From Chryseobacterium phocaeense (GTDB lineage: Bacteria > Bacteroidota > Bacteroidia > Flavobacteriales > Weeksellaceae): a stretch of 64,000 nucleotides of DNA. Shown piece by piece: positions 42,455 to 50,938 of the stretch. The stretch covers positions 682,001 to 746,000 of the forward strand of contig NZ_LT827014.1 of NCBI RefSeq assembly GCF_900169075.1, given 5' to 3'. Under the pieces are notes generated by a model. It saw only the letters and a program-made list of their open reading frames with translations. It made no database searches and was not told where the DNA came from. Positions within the stretch are counted from its first letter, which is position 1, and each line of letters opens with the position of its first letter. The position numbers and the translations under genes are program-made.

Positions 42455-44473
42455 ATGAACAATAAAGGATTCAACTGGTTTTTTCCAATTGCAATCGTAG
42501 CTCTTTTGTTATTTTTTGGCTCCAACTTTTTAGGAGGCGACAGTGCAAAATCTATTGATGAGGATGCTTTCTTCAGGGAAATGCAGGCAGGAAAGGTCCA
42601 AAACGTTATCATATACAAAGACACAGAGAAGGCTGATGTTTTCCTGACAAAAGCAGCAAAGACCGCAATGGTTAATAAAACAACCAACCAGAGCAATCCT
42701 CTTTCTGCATTCGAAATGACTCCTAAAGCAGATTTTTCTGTAAAATACGGAGATCTTCAACTTTTCCTTCAAAAATTTGATCAGATTAAAGCGGCTAACG
42801 CTAAAATCACAACCACAAAGGATTACGGAGCAGGTAAAAATCCGTTCATGGATATTCTGGTTTCTGCCCTGATATGGATTGCCATCTTAGGACTTTTCTA
42901 CTTCCTTCTTTTCAGAAAGATGGGCGGCGGCGGAGGCCCTGGCGGACAGATCTTCTCTATCGGGAAGTCTAAAGCAAAGCTTTTTGACGAAAAAGAAAGA
43001 ATCCAGGTGACATTTAAAGATGTTGCCGGTCTTGAAGGCGCTAAAGAAGAGGTACAGGAAGTAGTAGATTTCCTTAAAAACTCTGAAAAATATACCAAAC
43101 TGGGTGGTAAGATTCCTAAAGGTGTCCTATTGGTAGGCCCTCCAGGAACCGGTAAAACATTATTGGCAAAAGCCGTTGCCGGTGAGGCCAAAGTACCGTT
43201 CTTCTCCCTTTCAGGTTCAGATTTCGTGGAAATGTTTGTTGGGGTAGGTGCTTCAAGGGTAAGAGACCTTTTTGCACAGGCTAAAGCCAAATCTCCGGCT
43301 ATTATTTTCATCGATGAGATAGACGCGATCGGACGTGCCAGAGGAAAAAATAATTTCTCAGGCGGAAACGACGAAAGAGAGAATACCCTGAACCAGCTTC
43401 TTACCGAGATGGATGGTTTCGGAACCGACGTGAACGTTATTGTAATGGCGGCTACCAACAGAGCGGATATCCTGGACAAGGCCTTAATGAGAGCCGGACG
43501 TTTTGACCGTTCGATCTATGTAGACCTTCCGGAACTGCATGAAAGAAGAGATATATTTGATGTTCACCTGAAGAAAATCAAGCTGGATGAAAATGTAGAC
43601 AGGGATTTCCTTGCCAAGCAAACGCCTGGATTCAGCGGAGCAGATATTGCAAACGTTTGTAACGAAGCAGCACTTATTGCCGCAAGAAACAGCCATACTT
43701 CAGTTACAAAACAGGATTTCCTTGATGCGGTAGACAGAATCATCGGAGGTCTTGAAAAGAAGAATATGGCGATCAAACCTTCTGAAAAAAGAAGAGTGGC
43801 TTATCATGAAGCGGGGCACGCTACCATCTCATGGCTGGTAGAGCATGCGGCTCCCCTTTTAAAAGTAACCATCGTTCCTAGAGGACGTTCTTTAGGAGCA
43901 GCATGGTATCTTCCGGAAGAAAGACAACTGACCACTACCGAGCAAATGCTGGATGAATTATGTGCAACTTTGGGGGGTAGAGCAGCAGAACAGGTTATTT
44001 TTAACAATATTTCAACAGGGGCATTATCTGATCTGGAATCGGTGACGAAGAGAGCTCAGGCTATGGTAACCATCTACGGATTGAGCCCGAATATCGGAAA
44101 TATTTCCTACTATGACAGCTCAGGCCAGTCTGAATATTCTTTTGGTAAACCTTATTCTGAAGAAACTGCCAAGAAAATTGATGCAGAGATCAAATCGATC
44201 ATTGAAAATCAATATGACAGAGCCGTAAGAATTCTGGATGAGAACAAAGATAAGCTGGATGCTTTGGCCAACAAGCTTCTGGAGAAAGAGGTGATCTTCC
44301 GTGAAGACCTTGAAGAGATCTTCGGAAAAAGAGCCTGGGATCCTGAACTGACAGAAAAACCTGTCACGAATACCATCCCGCAAAAAGATGTTGAAACACC
44401 GGAAACACCGGAAATTAAAGAGAAAGAACAGGATAGTGAGATCCAGGCTCCCGAGAGTCCTTCACAGCTTTAA
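42455..44473 (+). CDS. ftsH: ATP-dependent zinc metalloprotease FtsH
   Basis: 672 residues, inner membrane. Two transmembrane segments (about 8-24 and 130-150) flank a periplasmic domain. The AAA domain has Walker A GPPGTGKT (about 229), Walker B FIDEIDAIGRARG and second-region-of-homology arginines. The metalloprotease domain carries HEAGH (about 450) and the third zinc ligand further on in DLESVTKRA. The C-terminus is a Pro/Glu-rich disordered tail of about 40 residues. It degrades membrane and regulatory proteins. It follows rsfS and ends in a strong terminator. Confidence 0.97.
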   Translation: MNNKGFNWFFPIAIVALLLFFGSNFLGGDSAKSIDEDAFFREMQAGKVQNVIIYKDTEKADVFLTKAAKTAMVNKTTNQSNPLSAFEMTPKADFSVKYGDLQLFLQKFDQIKAANAKITTTKDYGAGKNPFMDILVSALIWIAILGLFYFLLFRKMGGGGGPGGQIFSIGKSKAKLFDEKERIQVTFKDVAGLEGAKEEVQEVVDFLKNSEKYTKLGGKIPKGVLLVGPPGTGKTLLAKAVAGEAKVPFFSLSGSDFVEMFVGVGASRVRDLFAQAKAKSPAIIFIDEIDAIGRARGKNNFSGGNDERENTLNQLLTEMDGFGTDVNVIVMAATNRADILDKALMRAGRFDRSIYVDLPELHERRDIFDVHLKKIKLDENVDRDFLAKQTPGFSGADIANVCNEAALIAARNSHTSVTKQDFLDAVDRIIGGLEKKNMAIKPSEKRRVAYHEAGHATISWLVEHAAPLLKVTIVPRGRSLGAAWYLPEERQLTTTEQMLDELCATLGGRAAEQVIFNNISTGALSDLESVTKRAQAMVTIYGLSPNIGNISYYDSSGQSEYSFGKPYSEETAKKIDAEIKSIIENQYDRAVRILDENKDKLDALANKLLEKEVIFREDLEEIFGKRAWDPELTEKPVTNTIPQKDVETPETPEIKEKEQDSEIQAPESPSQL

Positions 44474-44497
44474 AGCTCTTTAAAATTTGATATATAC

Positions 44498-44529
44498 AAC
44501 CTGACAGTTTTAGAATTGTCAGGTTTTTT
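44498..44529 (+). terminator. Terminator after ftsH
   Basis: Perfect 9-bp stem AACCTGACA (44498-44506) / TGTCAGGTT (44517-44525) followed by a T run. Confidence 0.92.
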
Positions 44530-44572
44530 CATATTTGAAGGCAGTTTTTTAGCATCTATTGTAATTTATTTC

Positions 44573-44580
44573 TATTTTTG
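44573..44580 (+). promoter_or_regulatory. -7 box of the LUD-cdsA-psd operon
   Basis: TATTTTTG fits the -7 consensus, 27 bases before the TTG start of the LUD gene. Confidence 0.45.
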
Positions 44581-44607
44581 TATAAAGTTGACTAAAAATA
44601 AATTAAG

Positions 44608-45189
44608 TTGAATTTATTCAAGAGGATTGTAAACAAACTTACCAACCAGCCTGAAGAAGAAGAAAGACAGAGTCTGGAGAAGCTCGGGGATTCGCTGAAA
44701 AATGCTGATCTCGACTATAAGTTTGCGCAATTGTTTACGCATTCAGGGGGATTTTTTAATTATTGTGCGGATGAAGCGGAAGCTCTACAGACTTTAAACC
44801 AAATTGTCAAAATAGAAGGGATCAGCAATGTATTCTGCTGGGACAAAGAGCTCCAGAACTTTCTGAATGTGGTAAAAATACCATACACTTCAGAAATGGA
44901 TTCATCCAATGATACCGCTTTTATTACCTGCGAATATCTTATTGCGTACGACGGAAGGATTATGCTTTCGCACAACAATATCCTGCATTACCATTCTTCA
45001 AGACTTCCGGGTAAAATCATCATTATGGCGAATGTTTCACAGATTGTAAACAACCTGAATGATGCCATGGGGAAAATCAAAAGAAACGGGAATATTAAAA
45101 ACCTTACTTCCATCAGCGGAGGCCAGTCGAGTTTAGATAATTCCTCCGGAACCAATACAAAACTGTTTTTATTGCTGCTTGAAGATTAA
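44608..45189 (+). CDS. LUD domain (LutC-like) protein
   Basis: 193 residues, starting with TTG; an in-frame stop closely upstream excludes a longer form and no earlier ATG exists. The C-terminal two thirds fits the LUD domain shared with LutB/LutC of lactate utilisation. It shows ITCEYLIAYDGRIMLSHNN and RLPGKIIIMANVSQIV in pieces. The lactate genes themselves are absent. In Flavobacteriia this gene commonly precedes cdsA, as here (24 bases). Its real role is unknown. Confidence 0.82.
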   Translation: MNLFKRIVNKLTNQPEEEERQSLEKLGDSLKNADLDYKFAQLFTHSGGFFNYCADEAEALQTLNQIVKIEGISNVFCWDKELQNFLNVVKIPYTSEMDSSNDTAFITCEYLIAYDGRIMLSHNNILHYHSSRLPGKIIIMANVSQIVNNLNDAMGKIKRNGNIKNLTSISGGQSSLDNSSGTNTKLFLLLLED

Positions 45190-45213
45190 GCATCAACTTA
45201 TAAATTTTACATC

Positions 45214-46086
45214 TTGGACAAAAACCTTATTCAGAGAACCATTTCCGGGCTTGTTTACGTTGCCGTTATCATTCTTTGCACTACACCGCTGGGAGCCCAG
45301 CTGATCAACAGGATACATCCGGATCTCATTAGGCAGGAATACCTGTACCACGGACTCATCAGTCTTTTGCTGCTGGTGGGAACCTGGGAATGTATTAAGA
45401 TCATGAAATTCGGGAAAGGCTATGAGAAATGGATAGTACTTCCTCTGGTCATCTTTATCTACTATGTTTTTTCCAAAAGATATTTTAACCATGACTTCTT
45501 TTTTGATTTCAGGCTGAATGAGATTCTGGCCATTGCCCTGATCGTTATTGCCGTGGTTACTTTATTCAAATATCCCAATGAGCTGTACTATGATAGCGGG
45601 AAGCTGATCTTTACCGTGATCTACGTAGCGCTGCCCTTCAGTTTTGCACTGGGATTGCCTAAATTTTCCAGCTATGATCAGACGTTTTCACTGGAAGTTC
45701 TTTTCCTGTTTATCCTGATCTGGAGCAGTGACACCTTTGCTTATCTTACCGGAAAGTTTTTCGGAAAACATAAAATGGCCCCAAAAATCTCCCCGAAGAA
45801 AACCTGGGAAGGGTATGCCGGGGGAGTAGTCTTAACGTTGGTTTTATCCTACTTTATTGAACAGTATCAGCCTGAACTTCGGGGCAACTGGATGGTAGTA
45901 GGTTTCCTGGTCGCTGCATTTGCTCCGCTGGGGGATCTGGTGGAAAGCCAGCTTAAAAGAAATTTTGGGGTAAAAGACAGCGGAAACATCATTCCGGGGC
46001 ACGGTGGAGTGCTGGACAGACTGGACAGTTTTTTAATTTGCGTTCCTGTCGTATATTTGTACTTTATTTTAGCAAAATTTATTTAA
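45214..46086 (+). CDS. cdsA: Phosphatidate cytidylyltransferase
   Basis: 290 residues, start TTG like its upstream neighbour. About eight transmembrane segments. The C-terminal signature is complete: ESQLKRNFGVKDSGNIIPGHGGVLDRLDS in pieces (about 248-276), with the metal-binding Asp of KDS and GHGG. It makes CDP-diacylglycerol from phosphatidate and CTP in the inner membrane. It lies 4 bases before psd, so precursor and product steps of phosphatidylethanolamine synthesis are coded together (phosphatidylserine synthase is not here). Confidence 0.94.
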   Translation: MDKNLIQRTISGLVYVAVIILCTTPLGAQLINRIHPDLIRQEYLYHGLISLLLLVGTWECIKIMKFGKGYEKWIVLPLVIFIYYVFSKRYFNHDFFFDFRLNEILAIALIVIAVVTLFKYPNELYYDSGKLIFTVIYVALPFSFALGLPKFSSYDQTFSLEVLFLFILIWSSDTFAYLTGKFFGKHKMAPKISPKKTWEGYAGGVVLTLVLSYFIEQYQPELRGNWMVVGFLVAAFAPLGDLVESQLKRNFGVKDSGNIIPGHGGVLDRLDSFLICVPVVYLYFILAKFI

Positions 46087-46090
46087 TCTC

Positions 46091-46744
46091 ATGAAATTAC
46101 ATAAGGAATCAAAAGGAACGATTACGGTAGCTACAATACTGTTTATTATCATCAGTGTGCTGGCTATTTATTTTCTTAAAATGTGGTCGTTGCTGATCAT
46201 TATGCCATTGCTTATTGTGTACAGTCTGGTGTTTTGGTTTTTCAGGGTTCCGGACCGTGATATTCTTGAACACAGGGAAAATGTAATTGCTCCTGTAGAC
46301 GGAAAGGTGGTAATGATCAAAGAAGTAGAAGAGACAGAATTCATTAAAGGAAAAGCCATTCAGGTGTCTATTTTCATGTCACCGCTGAATGTGCATATCT
46401 GTAGGTATCCGGTTTCCGGAAAAGTGATTTACAAAAAGTATCATCCGGGAAAATATCTGGTAGCATGGCATGAAAAATCATCTACAGAGAATGAAAGAAC
46501 TACGGTTGCAGTGGAAACGGAGACTAATCATCAGGTGGTTTTCAGACAGATAGCCGGATATGTGGCAAGAAGGATTGTTTTCTATTGTAATGAAGGAGAT
46601 CAGGCCAAAGCCGGACATGAGTTCGGGTTTATTAAATTCGGGTCAAGAATGGATGTATTCCTGCCTTTAGATACGGAAATCATCTGCAAGATCGGCGATA
46701 TTACCAAAGGAGGTCTTGATATCATTGCCAGAATGAAAGACTAA
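46091..46744 (+). CDS. psd: Phosphatidylserine decarboxylase, short form
   Basis: 217 residues, the short, pyruvoyl-dependent type. Two N-terminal transmembrane segments (about 14-50), then the catalytic domain with APVDGKVVMIKEV, FMSPLNVHICRYPVSG and the self-cleavage site FIKFGSRMDVF (Gly-Ser at about 191-192). The Ser becomes the pyruvoyl group. It decarboxylates phosphatidylserine to phosphatidylethanolamine. It is the last gene of the LUD-cdsA-psd operon, 4 bases after cdsA, with a terminator shared with the convergent gene. Confidence 0.94.
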   Translation: MKLHKESKGTITVATILFIIISVLAIYFLKMWSLLIIMPLLIVYSLVFWFFRVPDRDILEHRENVIAPVDGKVVMIKEVEETEFIKGKAIQVSIFMSPLNVHICRYPVSGKVIYKKYHPGKYLVAWHEKSSTENERTTVAVETETNHQVVFRQIAGYVARRIVFYCNEGDQAKAGHEFGFIKFGSRMDVFLPLDTEIICKIGDITKGGLDIIARMKD

Positions 46745-46769
46745 GACAATTTTTTAAATGTCAGAATAC

Positions 46770-46801
46770 AAAAAAGGAGAAAACTTAATTTCTCCTTTTT
46801 T
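46770..46801. terminator. Bidirectional terminator between psd and DUF1801 gene
   Basis: AAAAAAGGAGAAA (46770-46782) pairs with TTTCTCCTTTTTT. A-run before and T-run after the stem make it work on both strands for the convergent genes. Confidence 0.9.
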
Positions 46802-47147
46802 ATTTTATATACTTTTTCACTTCGTTTGTAAGGTCAAGAATAAGTTCCACCGGTAAATCTTCTTCCATATCAATCAAAAGTATTTTAAACTTCTTTCTGC
46901 CCTCCTGGATCAGTAGTGGATGATCAAGCCTGTCCCCATGATAAAAACTTATGTAGTGCTGTTTATATTTTTTGCTGTAATAGAGGTAACACAGCATTTT
47001 CTTTTTGTATTTGAAAAATGGAAGCCCGAAACTTAAAGTTTCCGTAATGTTTTCCGTATCAGATTCAAGGATCTTTTTGCGGATAAACAAAAGAGTACTT
47101 CTTTCAGGCTCATCGATTCTGTAGAAGTACTCTTGTATAGGATTCAT
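46800..47147 (-). CDS. DUF1801 (YdhG-like) domain protein
   Basis: 115 residues, cytosolic. NPIQEYFYRIDEPERSTLLFIRKKIL and ETLSFGLPFFKYKKKMLCYLYY (in pieces) fit the DUF1801 family of small alpha/beta proteins related to YdhG/frataxin-like folds. Function is not known. It starts 27 bases after the stop of the ABC transporter gene on the same strand and may be its downstream partner in an operon. Confidence 0.82.
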   Translation of the reverse strand: MNPIQEYFYRIDEPERSTLLFIRKKILESDTENITETLSFGLPFFKYKKKMLCYLYYSKKYKQHYISFYHGDRLDHPLLIQEGRKKFKILLIDMEEDLPVELILDLTNEVKKYIK

Positions 47148-47174
47148 TTGAATGAAATTTAATTCAGTAAATGA

Positions 47175-49007
47175 TTAGTCAAAATTCTGAAGTTCCACCA
47201 GCTTGTGGTACATGCCTTTTTTCGCGATAAGATCGTGGTGGGTTCCCTGTTCCACTATAATTCCTTTTTCCATGACTACAATCCAGTCTGCTTTCTGAAT
47301 CGTAGAAAGTCTGTGGGCAATAACCAGTGAAGTTCTGTTCTCCATCATCTTATCCAGAGCATCCTGAACAAATCTTTCAGATTCTGTATCCAGGGCAGAA
47401 GTAGCCTCATCCAGGATCATTACCGGTGGATTTTTCAATACGGCTCTTGCAATAGAAACCCTCTGCTTCTGACCTCCGGAAAGTTTATTTCCATCATCTC
47501 CGATATTGGAATCGTATCCTTCAGGAAGATTGGTGATAAAAGAATCTGCGTTGGCAATTTTTGCAGCTTCCACAACTTCTTCTTTCGTGGCGTCAGGCTT
47601 ACCCATCAGGATATTATTGTACACTGAATCATTGAAAAGTACGGATTCCTGGGTTACCATTCCCAGAAGCTGACGGTATTCTTTCAGTTTCAGATGTTTG
47701 ATATCCGTTCCGTCTATTAAAATCTGACCTTCATTCACGTCATAGAATCTTGCCAGAAGGTTCGCAATGGTTGTTTTACCACTTCCGCTCTGTCCTACAA
47801 GGGCTATGGTTTTTCCTTTCGGAATAATCAGTGAGAAGTTTTTCAGGATTACATTGTCTTTATCGTAGTAGAATCCAATGTTTTTAAATTCAATCTGGCT
47901 GTTAAGCGTTGAAATAGAAACAGGTTCTGCAATTTCTTCTACTTTCAGGTCATAATCAAGTACTTCAGCTACTCTTTCAAGGCTGGCCATACCTCCCTGA
48001 ATAGACGAGATGGCGCTGGACAGTTTTTTCGCTGGATCAAGAATCTGGAAAAACATTCCGATAAACACCAGGAAAGCCTGAGGTTTCATCGTCTGCTCCT
48101 CTAAAATCTGGGTTCCCGCATACCAGGTAATAATTAAGATGGTGACAGATCCGAGAAATTCGCTCATTGGGGAGGCCAGTTCTCTTCTTCTGCTCATATC
48201 GATGGCAAATTTCTGCCAGTTAGTCGTGGTTTGATTGAATCTATTCTTAAGAATTTTATCCGCATTGAAGATCTTGATGACTTTAGACGATTTTAAGGTT
48301 TCGTCTACCAGAGAGAAAAGATTTCCAAGTTCAGCCTGGGCATAATGCGCCTGTTTTTTTAGGCTTTTTCCGGTCCATGAGATCAAAAGGCCCATTACCG
48401 GGAAAACGATCAGTGAAAACAAGGTAAGCTGAGGAGACAGTAAAAACAATGCAATCAGAGAAGAGATAATCATGAACGGTGCGTTGATAATATCAACCAA
48501 TACTCCCATAATTCCACCTTCCACACCACCGATGTCATTGGAAATTCTGGACATCATATCTCCCTTTCTCTGTTCCGTAAAGAATGAAACCGGAAGCTGA
48601 AGAAATTTATTGTACATCGCTGTACGAAGGTCACGGGTAATTCCTACACGGTAATTGACCAAAAGGAAAGCCCCGATATACCTGAAAATATTTCTTAGTA
48701 AAAATGAAACTCCCGTGATGGCACAAAGAACAGCCAGTACATACACAGCGCCATGCTGATCAATCTGGGTCTGTACAAAATAGTAACCTGTATCTTTTAA
48801 ATAATTAAAATAATCACCGAAATTACCACTCCATACCGGTTCTTTTGTCTGCTTTTCGATAGTCCCGAACATTAATCCCAAAATAGGAAGCATGGTTCCT
48901 ACCGATAAAATATTAAGTAAGGAGTAAAGAATGTTGAAAAACATACTCCCGAAAAGGTATTTTTGATGCGGTTTCGCGAAATAAAGAATTCTTTGTAATG
49001 GTTTCAT
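47175..49007 (-). CDS. MsbA-like ABC exporter (permease-ATPase)
   Basis: 610 residues. Six transmembrane segments (about 18-330) are followed by the ATPase with Walker A GQSGSGKTT (about 402), Q-loop VTQESVLF, signature LSGGQKQR, Walker B VMILDEATSALD and the switch His in IAHRLST. This half-transporter forms homodimers; in this phylum such genes are often called MsbA for lipid A flipping. Drug or lipid export are equally possible. It has a possible -7 box at 49027. The DUF1801 gene follows on the same strand. Confidence 0.92.
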   Translation of the reverse strand: MKPLQRILYFAKPHQKYLFGSMFFNILYSLLNILSVGTMLPILGLMFGTIEKQTKEPVWSGNFGDYFNYLKDTGYYFVQTQIDQHGAVYVLAVLCAITGVSFLLRNIFRYIGAFLLVNYRVGITRDLRTAMYNKFLQLPVSFFTEQRKGDMMSRISNDIGGVEGGIMGVLVDIINAPFMIISSLIALFLLSPQLTLFSLIVFPVMGLLISWTGKSLKKQAHYAQAELGNLFSLVDETLKSSKVIKIFNADKILKNRFNQTTTNWQKFAIDMSRRRELASPMSEFLGSVTILIITWYAGTQILEEQTMKPQAFLVFIGMFFQILDPAKKLSSAISSIQGGMASLERVAEVLDYDLKVEEIAEPVSISTLNSQIEFKNIGFYYDKDNVILKNFSLIIPKGKTIALVGQSGSGKTTIANLLARFYDVNEGQILIDGTDIKHLKLKEYRQLLGMVTQESVLFNDSVYNNILMGKPDATKEEVVEAAKIANADSFITNLPEGYDSNIGDDGNKLSGGQKQRVSIARAVLKNPPVMILDEATSALDTESERFVQDALDKMMENRTSLVIAHRLSTIQKADWIVVMEKGIIVEQGTHHDLIAKKGMYHKLVELQNFD

Positions 49008-49026
49008 TCAATGAAAAATTGGATAG

Positions 49027-49034
49027 CAAAATTA
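49027..49034 (-). promoter_or_regulatory. -7 box of the ABC exporter gene
   Basis: TAATTTTG on the minus strand, 20 bases before the ATG; -33 element unclear. Confidence 0.4.
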
Positions 49035-49156
49035 CGTAAAATTAAAGGAAAAGACGTTCTTAATCCTTTTTTACTTTATTAATATGTTTCAACTCTTTCT
49101 GATTTGTTACAAACGTTTGTTTAATTTTAGAAAAGATGTTCTATTTAAGATATGGC

Positions 49157-49180
49157 AAAACCGCCATTGCGGCGGTTTTT
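49157..49180. terminator. Terminator after the M28 peptidase gene
   Basis: AAACCGCC (49158-49165) pairs with GGCGGTTT (49171-49178), with A and T runs on both sides. It lies about 10 bases past the minus-strand peptidase stop. Confidence 0.8.
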
Positions 49181-49188
49181 GTTATGTA

Positions 49189-50109
49189 TTAAAATTTTAC
49201 CTTGTCATTATATTTCGGAGCAAAATTCTTAGGAGTAAGCTTTTCCAGGGTTTTCCCGACATTGTTGATAATAGTCGTTAAATTATCAAAATCTACCACC
49301 TTGATATCATCATTTTCGTTGTGATAATGGGAGGCCTTTGTCATATCCACGGTAGAGAATGAGTGGGCAATGATTTTCTTTTTCACAAAACTTACATTAT
49401 CCGATCTGTAGAAAAGTTTCTGCGCCGCATAAGGATCAGGATTGATTTTTAATCCATTGGCTGCATATGTATTAAACAGTTCATCAAAATCAGAAAACTC
49501 ATCACCGGTCATAAAAAGGGCATTTTTTCCGAACTGGGATTCTGTAGCCACCATTTCAAAATTGAATAATGCCGTCATATTGTTATAGATCTTATCCAGA
49601 TTGGGATCTGTGGAAATCGCCCTTGAACCCAGCATCCCTTTTTCTTCACCATTGAACGCCATAAATACCATTGAGAATTCCGGTTTTTTATTTTTGAAAT
49701 AATCCGCAATACCTGCTAAAGTGGTAATTCCGCTTGCATCATCGTCTGCACCGTTATAGATATTATCACCGGTTTTATCACTCATTCCTATATGGTCAAA
49801 ATGCCCGGAGAATCCCAGGTATTTATCTGTTTTTCCTTTCTTAACACCACACACATTATAAGCTTTCTTACCATTATAATCGAAAGGAATCAGATAAGAA
49901 TTCCCGGTACAGTATTCAAGGTTGTTTTCTTTAAAAAGTTTAGCAATATATTCTGCAGCCTTATCATTTTCAACGGTTCCGATCTCACGGCCTTTCATTT
50001 CATCCGATGCCAGTGTTGAAAGGATAGTGGTTACTCTTTCTTTTGAAACTTCCTGCGCGAAAGTAAATACTGAGCAGAATGACAGGGCAAGGTAGGTTAG
50101 TTTTTTCAT
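49189..50109 (-). CDS. Secreted M28 family zinc peptidase
   Basis: 306 residues. Signal peptide (cut near TFA-QE). The M28 aminopeptidase fold has its di-zinc ligands in order: GHFDHIG (about 101), NGADDDASG (about 119), FNGEEKG (about 152), a later acidic ligand and a His near HSFSTVDM. It likely releases N-terminal residues from peptides in the periplasm or outside. No sorting domain is seen. It is a single-gene unit with its own terminator. Peptide specificity is unknown. Confidence 0.9.
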   Translation of the reverse strand: MKKLTYLALSFCSVFTFAQEVSKERVTTILSTLASDEMKGREIGTVENDKAAEYIAKLFKENNLEYCTGNSYLIPFDYNGKKAYNVCGVKKGKTDKYLGFSGHFDHIGMSDKTGDNIYNGADDDASGITTLAGIADYFKNKKPEFSMVFMAFNGEEKGMLGSRAISTDPNLDKIYNNMTALFNFEMVATESQFGKNALFMTGDEFSDFDELFNTYAANGLKINPDPYAAQKLFYRSDNVSFVKKKIIAHSFSTVDMTKASHYHNENDDIKVVDFDNLTTIINNVGKTLEKLTPKNFAPKYNDKVKF

Positions 50110-50268
50110 TTTTAGATATATTTTAATTGTAAAGGATCAGTCGTATTCTTAACGGAAATGTTGCATACAATGATATAAAATTATTCTGATAAATAAATTT
50201 CAGCCATTGGAATGGTTTAAAAAGTTGTAATAATTAAGAAAATTATTTTCTTTTTTAGCGAAGCCAAA

Positions 50269-50313
50269 CTTAATATTCTTAACAACTTAACATCATCTTA
50301 ATGGTTTAAAAAG
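50269..50313. repeat. Solo copy of the GxxExxY-flanking repeat
   Basis: Shares CTTAATATTCTTAA and ATCTTAATGGTT, in the same order and at the same spacing, with 63204-63249, about 40 of 46 positions by eye. No GxxExxY gene or opposite arm lies nearby. Confidence 0.55.
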
Positions 50314-50350
50314 TATATGTTTAAAAAAAATAAAGTCTGACACCATATCA

Positions 50351-50379
50351 AAAAAAAAACAGCTCCTTTCGGAACTGTT
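50351..50379 (-). terminator. Terminator after the DUF4293 gene
   Basis: AACAGCTCC (50358-50366) pairs with GGAACTGTT (50371-50379) with one mismatch around a TTTC loop. The minus strand continues into a nine-base U run. Confidence 0.88.
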
Positions 50380-50403
50380 CTCACTCAAAAAATCGTTGTA
50401 AGG

Positions 50404-50793
50404 CTATCGAAGTCGGTCCACAGATTTCACGAGCCTCTCATCTTTGCGGATAAATACGTTTGCAATAAGCAGACAGATCACCGCAATCAGTGGGAAAATC
50501 GGCTCAATACCCTTCTCAGGAATCTGAATTCCTCCGGATAAGTTTAGTAACCAGTACGCCAATACACCAATCAACAAAGCGTTTATAATGATGCCGAACG
50601 TGTTCAGCAAAATTTGTCTTTTCCTGTTTTTAAAACTGAAAATACTCAATGCACCTGTTAAAACAAGGGCAATACAGCTGATATCAACTACCGGAATATT
50701 GCCGAAAACGTCAACATCCTGTCCCGTAATGAAAAGGAAAACAGCAGCTAAAACTGCCAGAAGTGTCCATATAGTCTGTATTCTTTGTAACAT
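50404..50793 (-). CDS. DUF4293 membrane protein
   Basis: 129 residues with four hydrophobic segments (about 5-23, 33-50, 58-80, 97-113), a basic loop KNRKRQ and a charged C-terminus. It matches DUF4293, a small Bacteroidota membrane family without known function. It is often found, as here, divergent from rho. Its promoter (50812-50842) interlocks with that of rho, so expression of the two may be mutually exclusive at initiation. Confidence 0.82.
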   Translation of the reverse strand: MLQRIQTIWTLLAVLAAVFLFITGQDVDVFGNIPVVDISCIALVLTGALSIFSFKNRKRQILLNTFGIIINALLIGVLAYWLLNLSGGIQIPEKGIEPIFPLIAVICLLIANVFIRKDERLVKSVDRLR

Positions 50794-50811
50794 TGATTAT
50801 TAAATACCCGG

Positions 50812-50842
50812 CAAAAATAACATAAATTTTGCACAATTCAAA
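50812..50842 (-). promoter_or_regulatory. DUF4293 promoter
   Basis: On the minus strand TTTG (complement of 50839-50842), 19 nt, then TATTTTTG (complement of 50812-50819): a full match to the Bacteroidota promoter. It overlaps the rho promoter on the other strand. Confidence 0.7.
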
Positions 50843-50858
50843 AATTAGTGTAGATTTG
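50828..50858 (+). promoter_or_regulatory. rho promoter
   Basis: TTTG (50828-50831), 19 nt, TAGATTTG (50851-50858): a full consensus match. The transcript would have a leader of about 75 nt before the rho ATG at 50939. Confidence 0.75.
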
Positions 50859-50938
50859 CATTATACATATGTACTTGAAAACAAAAGTCACCGGACTTAC
50901 TTTTCTTACTCACAATTAATTACATTTTTACATTAAGT

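Larger units (their letters stand above)
50110..50403. other. Intergenic region with one repeat copy and a terminator
   Basis: No gene seen in these 294 bases. The part at 50269-50313 is a relative of the arms that flank the GxxExxY gene at 62728/63212, and 50351-50379 is the DUF4293 terminator. The rest is AT-rich without recognisable structure. Confidence 0.6.
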
